Positions 32,601 through 43,164 of a DNA stretch of 64,000 nucleotides are shown here, piece by piece; the stretch's first letter is position 1, and each line of letters opens with the position of its first letter. Both the position numbers and the translations under genes were made by a program. The notes under the pieces were generated by a model. It saw only the letters and a list, made by a program, of their open reading frames with translations. It did no database searches and was not told the origin of the DNA. Source of the DNA: Perkinsus olseni (lineage: Eukaryota; Perkinsozoa; Perkinsida; Perkinsidae). The DNA lies in contig JABANP010000114.1 in assembly GCA_013115135.1 (NCBI GenBank), forward strand, positions 1 to 64,000, given 5' to 3'.

Positions 32601-35600
32601 TCCCACTGAGTCGACAGAACGAGCAGAACCTTAATAGCCTCCATTATATCGCGCTTTTGGCCTACAAATATGATGTCATTCATCTCTCTCACTCGAGAGA
32701 TAATGACGTACAACTGGGAGTTGCGCAAAAGCTTGTACGTAGCGTCGCGTACACATATCTGAGTAGCTACCATCCCTAAGGTGTCGCCCATCATGTTATG
32801 AATGGTAGTGGCTATGTAGTGCCTCATGGGATACTGTTCCCTTCTCACTAACATATCCCTCTCCAATCGTTCGGGAATCGTGAACATTTTCTTCACTCGC
32901 AGTTGAACCCAGCCTCGGCGAGCGAATTCCTGCTCTGCAGCAGGAATAAGCTGAGCCCACGCTGTTGCCCAAGGCGTTGGAGTCCTTGGAAGCTTTGTCC
33001 AGTCTCAGCAGCTCGATTAGGCGTCTGTAAACCACAGTTATCTTCGAAGACCAGCCTAAGGAGTGCGTTCTTGTAGGTAGCTGCGAGCCTCGATCCACAC
33101 TAGTATAGGACACTCCCGAGAGCCTGTCGGCGAGAGGAACCACAAGAGTATGTAGTCCCTAGTGGCATTTCAGCGTCTTGATGATACCAGTTTCCCGGGA
33201 GACTTTAACGAGTAGAACTCCCTGGGAGACCACTTGGCACCATGCTAGAGTGCCTGCCGGCTGCGTTTCATTTGTGCTGATATTCGCTGCTCACGGATAA
33301 CGCCCTTCAAAGCATTGTTAGAAGTTCGTGGTCCCCGGTACGGGCGAAAAGCACACACCCCAAATCATATCACCAGGAGGCATTCCACCGGCTTGAGGAT
33401 ACCACTCGGCAAGGAAGTTCATCACCTCGTACTCAACACGAGGGGAGGGACGAATTGAACCATAGGATGGAACCGTCACGTTGAAGCTTTTTTTCTATCC
33501 AAGTGGGCAAGATCAAAGTGTAGAATCCGCTCGCAACTTCACGAGGCCAGCCCTGCGCATAACTGGCATTAATTCATTGATATAATTTTTGCCGGTAGCT
33601 GCCAAGACTTTGTCCGCCCCCGATGTTACCATTTATTATGGAAATTGAGCAGTGCCTCCCTGGGTATTTGCTTGAGGGTATCTTTATTACCGGTACCTGA
33701 TGATAACCAAATGAACAACGACGTTCATGTGTCACCCGACACGTCGGAAGAGACGCGACTTCATTTTTTCCCTACCGAAGTGATAAGAAGGATGTTCCTT
33801 GTTAAAGACCAGTTCCCTTTCGAGCTGCATCATCCTCCAGACATCAGCTTGTAGATTCTTGCTGTTCTCCGAATTAACAGCTTGCACCTGAAGAGAGCTG
33901 ATACTGGAAACGTTCTCCCATAAAGACTTCCTCGGAGATGCTCGACACTGTCACCAATGTTGCAGTCATCATGTCCGTCAAACGGATGCCAATCTCCTCA
34001 ACAAAGCGAGGTGTAGTGAACAGCCCGCTATGAAAACACATTGCTAACCACTTTCTCACTAGTTCGACCAGAAAAATACGGAAAGGATTCGAAACAATGC
34101 TTAAGATATCAAACCTCTCTGAGTTGAAGAATGGCGAGAGTCAATTACACTGCCCACAAGCAGCGCCACGGCAAAGGCCTCTAAATACCATAATCGATGA
34201 ACCACATTTCGAAGACACGGTGCCGAACATGGACTGAATTCTATCGTACATCTCGAAACCGGAGAGAGGCCGCCTAAGCTCTTTAAAAGGAGCCGTTCTA
34301 GAAACTTGAGGAAGAATCGATATTCCTGCTGACAGGTCCTCCCAGAGCTATCTCCCGAGTCCCTTTACTTCTCGATCTGTGGCCGACTGTGTGAAGAGAG
34401 GCTCCTTGAAGAAGTAAGAAAAGCGGTCGAGAGCACCATCCAGCGCGCCCGAGTTCACCTGAAGCACGAGTGATCTCACGTTCTCAGGGATACCGAGCTG
34501 GTTAACTACTGTGGTTTCAAACTACTCCGAGACACTTGAGGAAGAAGCCCTCAGGTTTCTTTGCCCGAGCTCTCAGATAATTTCATGAAAATGCTTCATA
34601 CTTGCTAGAAGCGTATCACATTATGTGATACACAGATCCGGGGGTTGACTCGCGGTCACCACGGCGTGTCGCTCCCGGAAGGTGCCCCATACTACAGTGA
34701 AGAAGTAGACAGTATTTGTGTCGCTGGTGAAAGCATTCGATCGGCCTCCATTCTGTGCGAGGTATTTGTTGTAAGAATCTTCTTCGGGGTATCTGCAGTG
34801 ACGAAATCACCATGCTGGATGAGGTCCAGTGGACGTATCTCCAGCTCAACCAGCGAAGATACTGAAGAGGTTGGTTGCAAGCCGCGAACACGAACTGTAC
34901 CGAAAAGCCATATCATGAGATCAATCGTGAAGTACACGGAATGGATCATTCCGAATGATTCCGCGCACTGTGCTGTCACCACCGTCAGTGGATAATCGGC
35001 ATTCCCTCCTTACTTCTCCGTCCCCAAAAACAACATGTGCTCCAAAAAGTGTGCTATTCCCTGATACTGCGGCGGGTCGAACATAGACCCAACCCTGACA
35101 CAAAAGAAGACAGAGCCTCCCAATCCGGCAAAAGGGCCGCAGCAAATTAAATCTGGGTCGCCACTATCCTGAATGAGCCATACCAAAATCTCTACAACAA
35201 CAGCGACAGAGTCTTCCGCATTTCGTCGCTCGTATCCCCCACTACCGAGGATACGAAGGAAGGACGGAAAGGATACGCGAAGAATACGAAAAATACACAG
35301 CACCTTATTTTGCGAACTCCCGTGGTCTGAGCCCATTCCCCGCATGCTTGGCAAAACGATAACATCAGCACCGGCGGCGCTCGTCAGATTCTCATCAGGG
35401 ATTTCCGCGTAAAAGTGCACGAACAACGATTTCATAAACCCTCCCCCTCATTACTTAACAGCCAGACAAGCTGCCGCCTTCTCCGTTTTCGGGTCATGTA
35501 TCAACAGAGCCTAACAAAACGCTACTAACCGCAGCACGCGAACTGGAGTGTTATAGATCTTTTTTTGGCAAGCGCAGGCTAACTAGGTTTTTCGGCAAAA

Positions 35601-35865
35601 ACATACTAATTGAGTACTATGACCCCACCCTTACTACCTGCATCTTGTTAGGCAGAGTAATCGCCCTATACTGCCTATAATCAGTATCGGGTTTCTGTAT
35701 GTCGTTAGCAGTCGCTATTATGGTAGCCATTCTCCTCTGTAATATGAGTGTAGAGTTCCTCAGAAGCGATGAAGGGGTTGAGATGAAAGATGCTGCGGGT
35801 AATACCAAATGTGATAATGCACCGCAAAACGCTCGGTGCATGGAAAAGAGGAACTGAAAGAACAA
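26690..35865 (-). CDS. Insulysin-type M16 zinc metalloprotease, about 25 exons
   Basis: Exons follow the insulin-degrading enzyme order along the strand: 35,865-35,635 (DYRQYRAITLPNKMQV), 35,168-35,014 (zinc motif HFLEH within GIAHFLEHMLFLGTEK), 34,792-34,696 (NGGRSNAFTSDTNTVYFFT), 34,458-34,374, 33,887-33,776, 33,696-33,630, 32,123-31,858 (YSSNIMKLAVIGTESLDEL), 31,777-31,684, 31,615-31,490 (FGHEGEGSLLSALK), 31,439-31,353, 30,999-30,901, 30,705-30,627, 30,525-30,444, 30,111-30,052, 29,730-29,654, 29,467-29,330, 29,089-28,934 (FFKQDGRFHIPK), 28,881-28,762, 28,702-28,567, 28,453-28,361, 28,050-27,931, 27,741-27,647, 27,559-27,483, 27,189-27,017 and 26,727-26,690 (SLRTKQQLG). Insulysins degrade short peptides in a closed chamber. 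The downstream zinc-ligand Glu region falls in exons 3-5. Most introns are 60-350 nt; the one at 33,629-32,124 is 1.5 kb and holds a helicase fragment. The family's last 170 or so residues were not found. Confidence 0.9.
27390..27426. repeat. 37-nt perfect hairpin in an insulysin intron
   Basis: Two 18-nt arms (GCAGGTGCTTACTCGTCA and its reverse complement) around one base. It sits in the intron between the exons at 27,559-27,483 and 27,189-27,017; a partial third arm follows directly. It could mark a palindromic insertion or affect splicing. Confidence 0.9.
32576..32896 (-). mobile_element. PIF1/Helitron-type helicase C-terminal fragment inside an insulysin intron
   Basis: A 106-codon frame contains HYIATTIHNMMGDTLGMVAT and QLYVIISRVREMNDIIFVG. 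These match the last motifs of PIF1-like helicases (T-I-H-K-x-Q-G-x-T-L and the Q-x-Y-V-A-L-S-R-V motif), with the usual KSQG replaced by NMMG. Flanking minus-strand sequence to about 33,150 is also partly open (VPLADRLSGVSY). Such helicase pieces usually derive from Helitrons or related elements. It lies on the coding strand of the host gene in an intron (32,124-33,629) far longer than its neighbours. Element ends not found. Confidence 0.6.
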
Positions 35866-36565
35866 CTAAGCCCACCTAGAGCAGTAGCAGCCACCCTAGT
35901 CCACTTTCATCACCCCTCCATCGCCCGACAGAAGTTTTGATTTGAAAAATCGAATCAACCGAACCAGAGGAAGTCCGACATTTTGCTGATTTTGGTGTTC
36001 GCTCAAACTCGATTGAAGTACTCAGTACACAATATAAGAGGCAGATGAGAAAATTCTAATGAATTGAATCATGTAAGATCGAATCATCATAATCACGGTG
36101 AAAAACCACTAACTTCACACGCACTGTTACTGCGTGGTCCGCGCAGCGTGGAGACACCTGTACTGGCTGAGAGCGGGAACAGCAGAAATTCACATAATGA
36201 TCCAGAGTGACTGCCGAAAATCCCGGCCCAAAAAATACTACCACCAAGAGCGATCTCGCCAGGCCCTGCCGGCAACGAGCCCGCAATCCTTCTGTCACCC
36301 CTCACAGACACATGCGCAGGCTACTACGCAATCATTGTCAACTCATTTCAACGGCCTCCCCCCGCCGCTCTATCCGACGAAGTTCATCATCATTCAATCC
36401 GATTCAAGCAAACGATTCTCTTACAACTGAGGGGGGTGCCAGTCTACTTGAAGAGGATCTCAACCAAACATTGTTAGTCAAGCAGAGTCACATCATCTTC
36501 ACAGAGCATGTTACATCAGTATGACTTCGAACAAGCAGGGAACGCGTGACTCGGGACCGGTGCGA
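35866..36565. other. Insulysin upstream region and 3' flank of protease A
   Basis: Seven hundred bases without a supported gene. The duplicated counterpart at 40,470-40,654 is much shorter (about 190 bp), so roughly 500 bp were gained or lost between copies. It presumably contains the insulysin promoter. Confidence 0.45.
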
Positions 36566-37714
36566 TTAATCGTGTCCTGCACCTTCGACGCACCTCCGAA
36601 GCAAACGGGTCAGTCCAGAACGTCGTCTACCTGTCCGCCGGCAGCGCGGTACTTTCCACGCCTTTCCGAGCTCAGCACTCGACACGGGCGTTTGTGCAGT
36701 CGCGAGGCCGATAACGCCTGTGTCAAAATCGACATAGACATCGAACTCTGCGCCAACCTGAATGACAATCACAGGAAGCCGTTCGATGATACTCTTGCGT
36801 ACCCAGATGTAACCATCATCGCCAACATACGCGTCCAATAGCCACCTAGTGCAGCAGAGGGTCCCTGGCAGCCAGCCGACGCGGTGCTGGCCGAGTTCAG
36901 CTTCTAACGCTTCCAGTATCGTCACGAATAACTCCGTGGGGAGAACAGTCTCACAAGTTCCGGTGTCGATGATGACCTTTGAATGCTTTCGCTTCTTCGA
37001 GAACTCTTGTACATGATCACTGGAACGCTTCACGAGGACCGCCGATGCACTGATACCAACCACTCTTTTCGCCCGCGAGAACTCACCGAGACGGAAGGTT
37101 GTCACATTCCCAATTTTTCCCGTATCCTCACCAAGCATCAGTTGGCCAGTCATCCACCCTAATGCCTCCGATACATGAACTGAGAAGGCAGCCTTGGAGA
37201 CCACTCTAGCCTTTACGAGTTGCCTGAGCAGAGACGGCTGCTCCCTTTCCAGATCAGGCGAAGGAAGGCTCAACCCGAGCAGAGGGATCGGTTGGACACC
37301 GCGCTCAGCCCGAGTGCTTCCAACCATCAACCCCATTTGCAAGTTGGTGATCTCTCGCTCATCGCCGAGCTTCAAGGTGACTGCCCGATACACGAACCTC
37401 ACGATATCCTCATCAGCGAAACCAAGCTCAACTACGTTTTGTGTCAGTAAGCCTTTCAGGTCGCATGGGTCGGTTGGAGGGCAGAAGTAGCAACCCGAGA
37501 TGAGGTCTTTGCAGGAACCACTGCCGTAGAGACTTTCATACCAACCACCGTATACTAGGTACGACTCTGAGCTTCCACTGTCGACGAAAAGATTCAACGG
37601 TTGATCATCGAATATCATTTCCACATAATTTTCCTTTATCGGGTATGATAGTGCCGCGGAGGTGAGACCTAGCTTCCACACCGCAGCAAGAGCAAGTATC
37701 GAGGCTCTCGACAT
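36566..37714 (-). CDS. Pepsin-like aspartic protease A (A1), C-terminal lobe shortened
   Basis: The 382-codon frame has a signal peptide (about residues 1-20) and both catalytic motifs: VDSGSS in the N-lobe (DSG rather than the usual DTG) and IDTGTC in the C-lobe. A Cys cluster (GSCKDLISGCYFCPPTDPC) is shared with protease B. After VIVIQVG the sequence jumps to DVYVDFDTGVIGLA; protease B has about 45 extra residues here, including LGRPFF, a C-lobe strand conserved in the family. The loss is in frame. The C-terminus is unusually basic (RRCRRTGRRRSG-type). Activity is doubtful. The gene lies upstream of insulysin on the same strand. Confidence 0.88.
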   Translation of the reverse strand: MSRASILALAAVWKLGLTSAALSYPIKENYVEMIFDDQPLNLFVDSGSSESYLVYGGWYESLYGSGSCKDLISGCYFCPPTDPCDLKGLLTQNVVELGFADEDIVRFVYRAVTLKLGDEREITNLQMGLMVGSTRAERGVQPIPLLGLSLPSPDLEREQPSLLRQLVKARVVSKAAFSVHVSEALGWMTGQLMLGEDTGKIGNVTTFRLGEFSRAKRVVGISASAVLVKRSSDHVQEFSKKRKHSKVIIDTGTCETVLPTELFVTILEALEAELGQHRVGWLPGTLCCTRWLLDAYVGDDGYIWVRKSIIERLPVIVIQVGAEFDVYVDFDTGVIGLATAQTPVSSAELGKAWKVPRCRRTGRRRSGLTRLLRRCVEGAGHD

Positions 37715-37739
37715 TCTCTGACTACTAACAAGTCGGGAA

Positions 37740-40226
37740 GGCTTTGCAGATGTGCGGTTTCACACTGGCAGAAGAGTCGACAGCCAGAGCGAGACGCGAC
37801 ACCGGGCACGTCTCATCATGAGACTCTCATGAGCGCGCGCCTAGGTACCACATTCGCAGAGCACTATTGCGTTGCGGCCCGTCAACAACAGCAATTCTCT
37901 CAGAAGTCCACGTTCAATGGACGTTGCATCCCGTCACGGCGTCCACGCGTACCTAATTTTGCCTTGAACAACGGGATTCGAAATCGCGATGATGACAAGA
38001 TTCAGAAGATGATAGAAACCGAATAAGATTATCTCAGAACCGGAAGAGTCTCTTCCGAAGAGAGAAGAAACTCACCTACGGTCCGTCGGTCAGTCCAAGA
38101 CAAACAGTCCAGAGGTGCCGGTAGAGAGTCCCATAGTGGGGCCTTCGAGGCCGAGAGTAACAAGGTTTCACAAGGGCGCGGAAGATACCTGAGAAGGGCG
38201 ATACCAAGAAATTTCACTGCGAAATCATATTTGACGAGAGGTGAGAGCATATGAAGTTCGTAGTTTGAACTGGGCCCCTGAATCAGGAACCCTGGTAGAG
38301 CCACTAAGGGCGTTACTTCGGCTGCCGAAGTTCGGCATAATGGTTGTGCACCGTCCCCGAGAACAACACAACACAAGCGCCACTCACTAATCATCATGAG
38401 TGAATTGAGGGCTTAAGATATCGAAAATTATTAAAAGACATGCAGAGATCTATGCATCCTTCTGGAGCAACTCGGATATATCCGAGTTGAGCTGGCCGAC
38501 GACGTCTAGGATCTCTCGGACATTACCACGGTCAGACGAAAGGCAACCCTCGTTGTGTTCACTTAGAATTACTCCTTCGTTAAATTACTTCTTGATCTAC
38601 TACCATGTTCGGCTCCGGCCAATATAGCCTATATAGCATGCCGACGTGTAATTCCGATGAATTATACGAGATAGTCAGTACGGAGGCTCCCGTAGATGAT
38701 CTTGTGTCCGGCGATAGCCTCAGCGAAGGCCTGCACTATGCCCCCGTGCTCGGAGAAGGAGAAGTAATTCTTGCGTCCGCCAACCACGAAGTACCAGAGC
38801 AACTGCAACGACTTCGGAATCTGAAACTCAGATAGAGTCAACGGAATGATTCCGTCGGTATCCAGTTCAGAAATCTCTCTAGCCTTGGTGGTCAATAGTC
38901 TGCAACTGCCTTGGCTCACTAGTTGTGATGCCTTGGATCACATCACGCAGCAATCAGTTTGTCGACACCGCCGAGTCTGGGGCGCCGAATCGAGTCGAGT
39001 CACTCGACAGTCCGGTTACCGGATCAACCTGCTTGATTCGGCCCTTCCCTTGTACTAACTTAGTACTACTAAGCCGAGCCAGGATAGGGAAGCTACCTTC
39101 TCCAACATGCAGACATACCTCGCTCTTCAGGAGCATCACTCCCACGAACACAGTTCAGTCTTCGAGGAGACCGCCACCCGCGGGAGAAACGTTCACGGAC
39201 GACGCCGCTGGCTCGGCCCGAGACGGAAGGCCTCAGATACTCATCTCGCGGGAAAATATAGGGCAAAATGAACCAAGGAACGCCCAAAGCCAAGTCAAGA
39301 TATACAACGCTTTGGACGACATAAAACTGGGAAGCAGAACGACTGAGGCCCTCAGTTCGGGTGGGGTCGCCCTGGGCGGAATTAGAACTTTCGCGAGTCC
39401 GAATTCTGACACGGTGTCAGCCAAACCCCTCTGAATTTCCTCAATAACATCCAGACTTTATCCTACAAACAGTACGAGAGTTGAGCGGTACTCACAACCT
39501 GGAGTACCCCGTTCTCAGCGCGCTTTCTTCACACATCTTATCGACAGCTGGCGAGCCGTCATTAGGCAATCCCTCCCGGTATTACCATTGAATATGGAAG
39601 TAAACCAGGACTCTTGGTCCAGAACGTCCCCTGGTATTCAAATGCGAATGTCTTCGTTACCTGTGCCTGTGAGCAATCAAATAATAGGGGCCCTCGTAAG
39701 TCACACAACGCGCAAGGGATTATGATCCGGATTGAGGCTACCGGGTAGCCTCAACTTGAGGCCCTCAAGTCGCGACGAACGATCACATTCTCTCACCGGC
39801 CTTTAACCTGCAGAACGCTATGTCATAGCGGCTATGACATCGATGCTTGACGATCGGGTACCTCCGTCATTACTGGAGAGATGAGAAGACCATTCTTCCC
39901 ATCACTCCGACGGTACCTCCCCCGCGCGGGCTGCATCAGCCCCCACCCAACAACTGGGGAATCTCACTGTTTGAAGCATCAACACCTGCCGAATGGCATT
40001 CCCATATTGTAAACTCAGACGGAAAAGGACCACATGACAATGGCCGAGAACCTCAGCTTGAGATAGCCCATTCAAAGTTTGAATTTCAAACAGATCACAA
40101 ATCCCATTCCCGAGGAGAGGTATTCACCTCTGATCTATTGATGTATAAAACTAGGTCAATTTATAGGTCAATTGCCCTTCACCACCTGCTGAAGATTCTC
40201 GAGAATGATCGAGACACTCCTTCTTC
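37740..40226 (-). other. 2.5-kb region between the protease genes with unassigned exon-like frames
   Basis: Several minus-strand stretches look coding but I cannot join them: 38,662-38,919 (FQIPKSLQLLWYFVVGGRKN then FSEHGGIVQAFAEAIAG), 38,954-39,151 (SEVCLHVGEGSFPILARLSS) and 39,233-39,424 (TVSEFGLAKVLIPP). The first has a Gly-Gly turn between aromatic strands that recalls FAD-dependent oxidoreductases, too weakly for a call. The region is absent between insulysin and protease A, so it is not part of the local duplication. Confidence 0.3.
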
Positions 40227-40227
40227 A

Positions 40228-40469
40228 CCCTTACTACCTGCATTTTATTAGGCAGAGTTATCGCCCTATACTGCCTATAATCAGTATCGGGTTTTCTGTA
40301 TGTCGTTAGCAGTCGCTATTATGGTAGCCATTCTCCTCTGTGATATTAGTGTAGAGTTCCTCAGAAGCGATGAAGGGGTTGAGATGAAAGATGCTGCGGG
40401 TAATACCAAATGTGACAATGCACCGCAAAACGCTCGGTGCATGGAACGGAGAAACTGAGCAATCGTCAC
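40228..40469 (-). pseudogene. Duplicated, frameshifted first exon of insulysin
   Basis: Nearly identical to 35,624-35,860, including the start region, the signal-like leader and the 3' splice region. One extra T in the run at about 40,291-40,294 shifts the frame after IQK and ends it within three codons. No further insulysin exons follow before protease B or elsewhere downstream, so this is a dead 5' fragment created together with the protease duplication. Confidence 0.85.
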
Positions 40470-40654
40470 TAACTCGCTCTGGGGTCCATAGCCATTGTTC
40501 GGCCAATAAGATCAGTCCGCAATACCATCATTGAAAGGATCTCCAACAAGACACACAGATTCAGGTGGACTTCAACATGTGATGCATGCAACAGCAGAAC
40601 AGCGTGATGAGACAACATAACGACACGGGCCGTGTCACACAGCACACGAATGGC

Positions 40655-42014
40655 TCAACCGTCTAGAGGCATCCCGAGGCACCGTTGCCACAGACCGGCG
40701 ATTCCAGAACGGCGTTTGAAGGTCCGCTTGCAGCGGGGCGGTCGGCTTTTGCGCCACATTTTCCAAGATATAATATCGCTCAACACGGGCTTCCCAGGAG
40801 TGGCAAGACCGACAACTTTGCCATCGAAATCAACACTGACGTCGTACTCCGCAAAGAAAGGTCTACCCAGAACGAAGCTTCCTGACACTCTACCAGCAAG
40901 GAGTCGGTCACTCACGAAAAGTTTGCACCATTGTTCTCGGCATACATACACGTGTCGGCTCAAGTGCACATCGAAAGAGGACTTGCTCCCCGACTTGGAT
41001 GACAATCACAGGGAGCCGTTCGATGACACTCCTACGTACCCAAATATAACCATCCCAACCAATATACGCGTCCAACTTCTGTGTTACGCGGACAGCCCCC
41101 GACGCCCAACCAGTCCGTTCCCATCCCAACTCCGTTTCGATGGCTTCCAATATCAACCGGAAAACCTCCTTGGGGACGGTAGTCACACAACTGCCGGTAT
41201 CAATGGCTACGTCAATAGCTTCTTGCTCGCTAGACAAATCCATCACCTCCCCACTACTCACTGTCCTCATCCGAACTGACGATGCAACCACCACGAAAGC
41301 ATCAGTCCAGTTGGCTTCCGTTAACGGGATTAGAGTCGCGTTCCCCACATCCGTCGAATATTCGCCAAGGACCAACTGACCACTCATCCCTCTGGCCACC
41401 TCTGATGCATGTACCGAGAAAGCGGTCCTGTGGATCAGTCCGGCTCTCACAAGTTGCTCGAGAAAATGAGATTCCTCGATGTTGAGGATTTCTTTCCACA
41501 CGCTTCGAGGCAGACTGAGCCCAATGAGACCATACGGCTGGACGCCCCGCTCCACCCGTGAGTTTCCAACCATCAGGCCGATTTGAAAGTTGCTTGTCTC
41601 TCGTTCGGCGACCTTCAAAGTTACGTTGCGCATGGCATAGTCGATCGTATGGCCGTCGCCATACGAAGCTCTGCGTTGGACTCGACCTAGCAAGGTGTCG
41701 AGGTCACACGGGTCGGTTGGAGGGCAGAAGTAGCAGCCCGAGATGAGGTATTCGCATGAACCAGGGCCGTAGAGACTTTCATACCAACCACCGTATACTA
41801 GGTACGATTGAGAGCTTCCACTGTCGACAAGAAGATTCAACGGTTGATCATCGAAGACCAATTCCACGTAATTGTTCTTCATCGGTAGAGACAGCGGTGT
41901 CGAGGTGGAAACCAACCACCATGATAATGGCGACTGAAGAATCATCTTTGGTAACATTCTGAGTCGGAAAGTTCCTACTGCGAACGAACCGTGAGCGGAA
42001 AAGGGGCTCCACAT
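40655..42014 (-). CDS. Pepsin-like aspartic protease B (A1), frameshift in the C-terminal lobe
   Basis: Paralogue of protease A. The leading frame (42,014-40,908) contains VDSGSSQSY and AIDTGSC and the shared Cys cluster, plus three N-glycosylation sequons (NVT, NAT, NWT). After VIVIQVG a GGGG run (CCCC at 40,988-40,991 on +) appears one base long: the frame in use ends 27 codons later, while the neighbouring frame continues with family-typical C-lobe sequence (SFVLGRPFF, VDFDGKVVGLA) to about 40,655. Intact protein would need the frame corrected, so this copy is probably a recent pseudogene or misassembled. The break is at the same residue as the deletion in protease A. Confidence 0.85.
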
Positions 42015-42104
42015 CGATGCAATTCCCAGTTGAACTCCCTGTTAAGTGACCCACTAGGAACTATCTTGCTGAGGTGACTGAATTCCAGTGAGACCAATTT
42101 CCGA

Positions 42105-43164
42105 GGTTTTCATCCCCTCTGTGGAATCCACAGGGTGGAAGCGTCGAGCGTCCTCGTCAAGCCGGAAGACAATTACTTGCTTTCTTGTATTTTCTCAACG
42201 ATACGATGTGGAGCACACTTGCGTTATTGAGTTCCCCTCACGCAAGGTCTTTTTGTCCGGGTCCACGCGTCTTATCTTCATCCGAGGCGCACATGCAACC
42301 CATGCTACCCGCCGGGTAGTACCCGGCCCTGTGCCGGTGTCCCCACGGCCCGCCATTCGTGAACGGCGGCAGAGTCGAAAACTAGCGTCGCTCGAGAAGC
42401 GCGGAACAGGCTACACTAAGTCCCGCTTTGCTGAGTGGCGGGGAGATGGAACTCCAGTGCAACCTCCTAATGCTTGCCGGTTCGTCAATTTACTGTCAGT
42501 TCGTTTCAAGGCAATGCGCACCGGTCAATTTTTTGTCTTCCTTTTTTCGCTTCTGGCGGTGTTCACCTCCGTCGACGCTAAGAAGAAAAAGGTCGACAAG
42601 ACTGTCACTAGCAGGGTCTATTTCGATATTGAAATTTTTTCATCCCCTCTGTGGAATCCACAGGGTGGAAGCGTCGAGCGTCCTCGTCAAGCCGGAAGAC
42701 AACTACTTGCTTTCTTGTATTTTCTCAACGGTACGATATTAAACACTCTTGCGTTATTGAGTTTCCATCTCACAAGGTCTTTTCGTCCGGGTCCACGCGT
42801 CTTATCTTCATCCGAGGCGCACATGCAACCCATGCTACCCGCCGGGTAGTACCCGGCCCTGTGCCGGTGTCCCCACGGCCCGCCATTCGTGAACGGCGGC
42901 CGAGTCGAAAAATAGCGTCGCTCGAGAAGCGCGGACTAGGCTACACTAAGTCCCGCTTTGCTGAGTGGCGGGGAGATGGAACTCCAGTGCAACTTCCTAA
43001 TGCTTGCCGGTTCGTTAATTTACTGTCAGTTCGTTTCAAGGCAATGCGCACCGGTCAATTTTTTGTCTTCCTTTTTTCGCTTCTGGCGGTGTTCACCTCC
43101 GTCGACGCTAAGAAAAAGAAGGTCGACAAGACTGTCACTAGCAGGGTCTATTTCGATATTGAAA
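42105..43164 (+). repeat. Tandem duplication of 530 bp covering cyclophilin promoter and first exon
   Basis: Units 42,105-42,634 and 42,635-43,164 are about 95% identical and meet directly after GATATTGAAATT. Each contains about 400 bp of upstream DNA and the exon-1 start. Only the second is followed by the rest of exon 1 and a splice donor. Confidence 0.95.
42514..42634 (+). pseudogene. Truncated duplicate of cyclophilin exon 1
   Basis: The start codon at 42,514 and the signal peptide ([20 protein letters not shown]) match the functional exon, but coding stops matching at DIEI where the next unit begins, and no splice donor follows. Transcripts from this promoter could read through the second unit, or splice from a cryptic donor. 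Confidence 0.8.
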
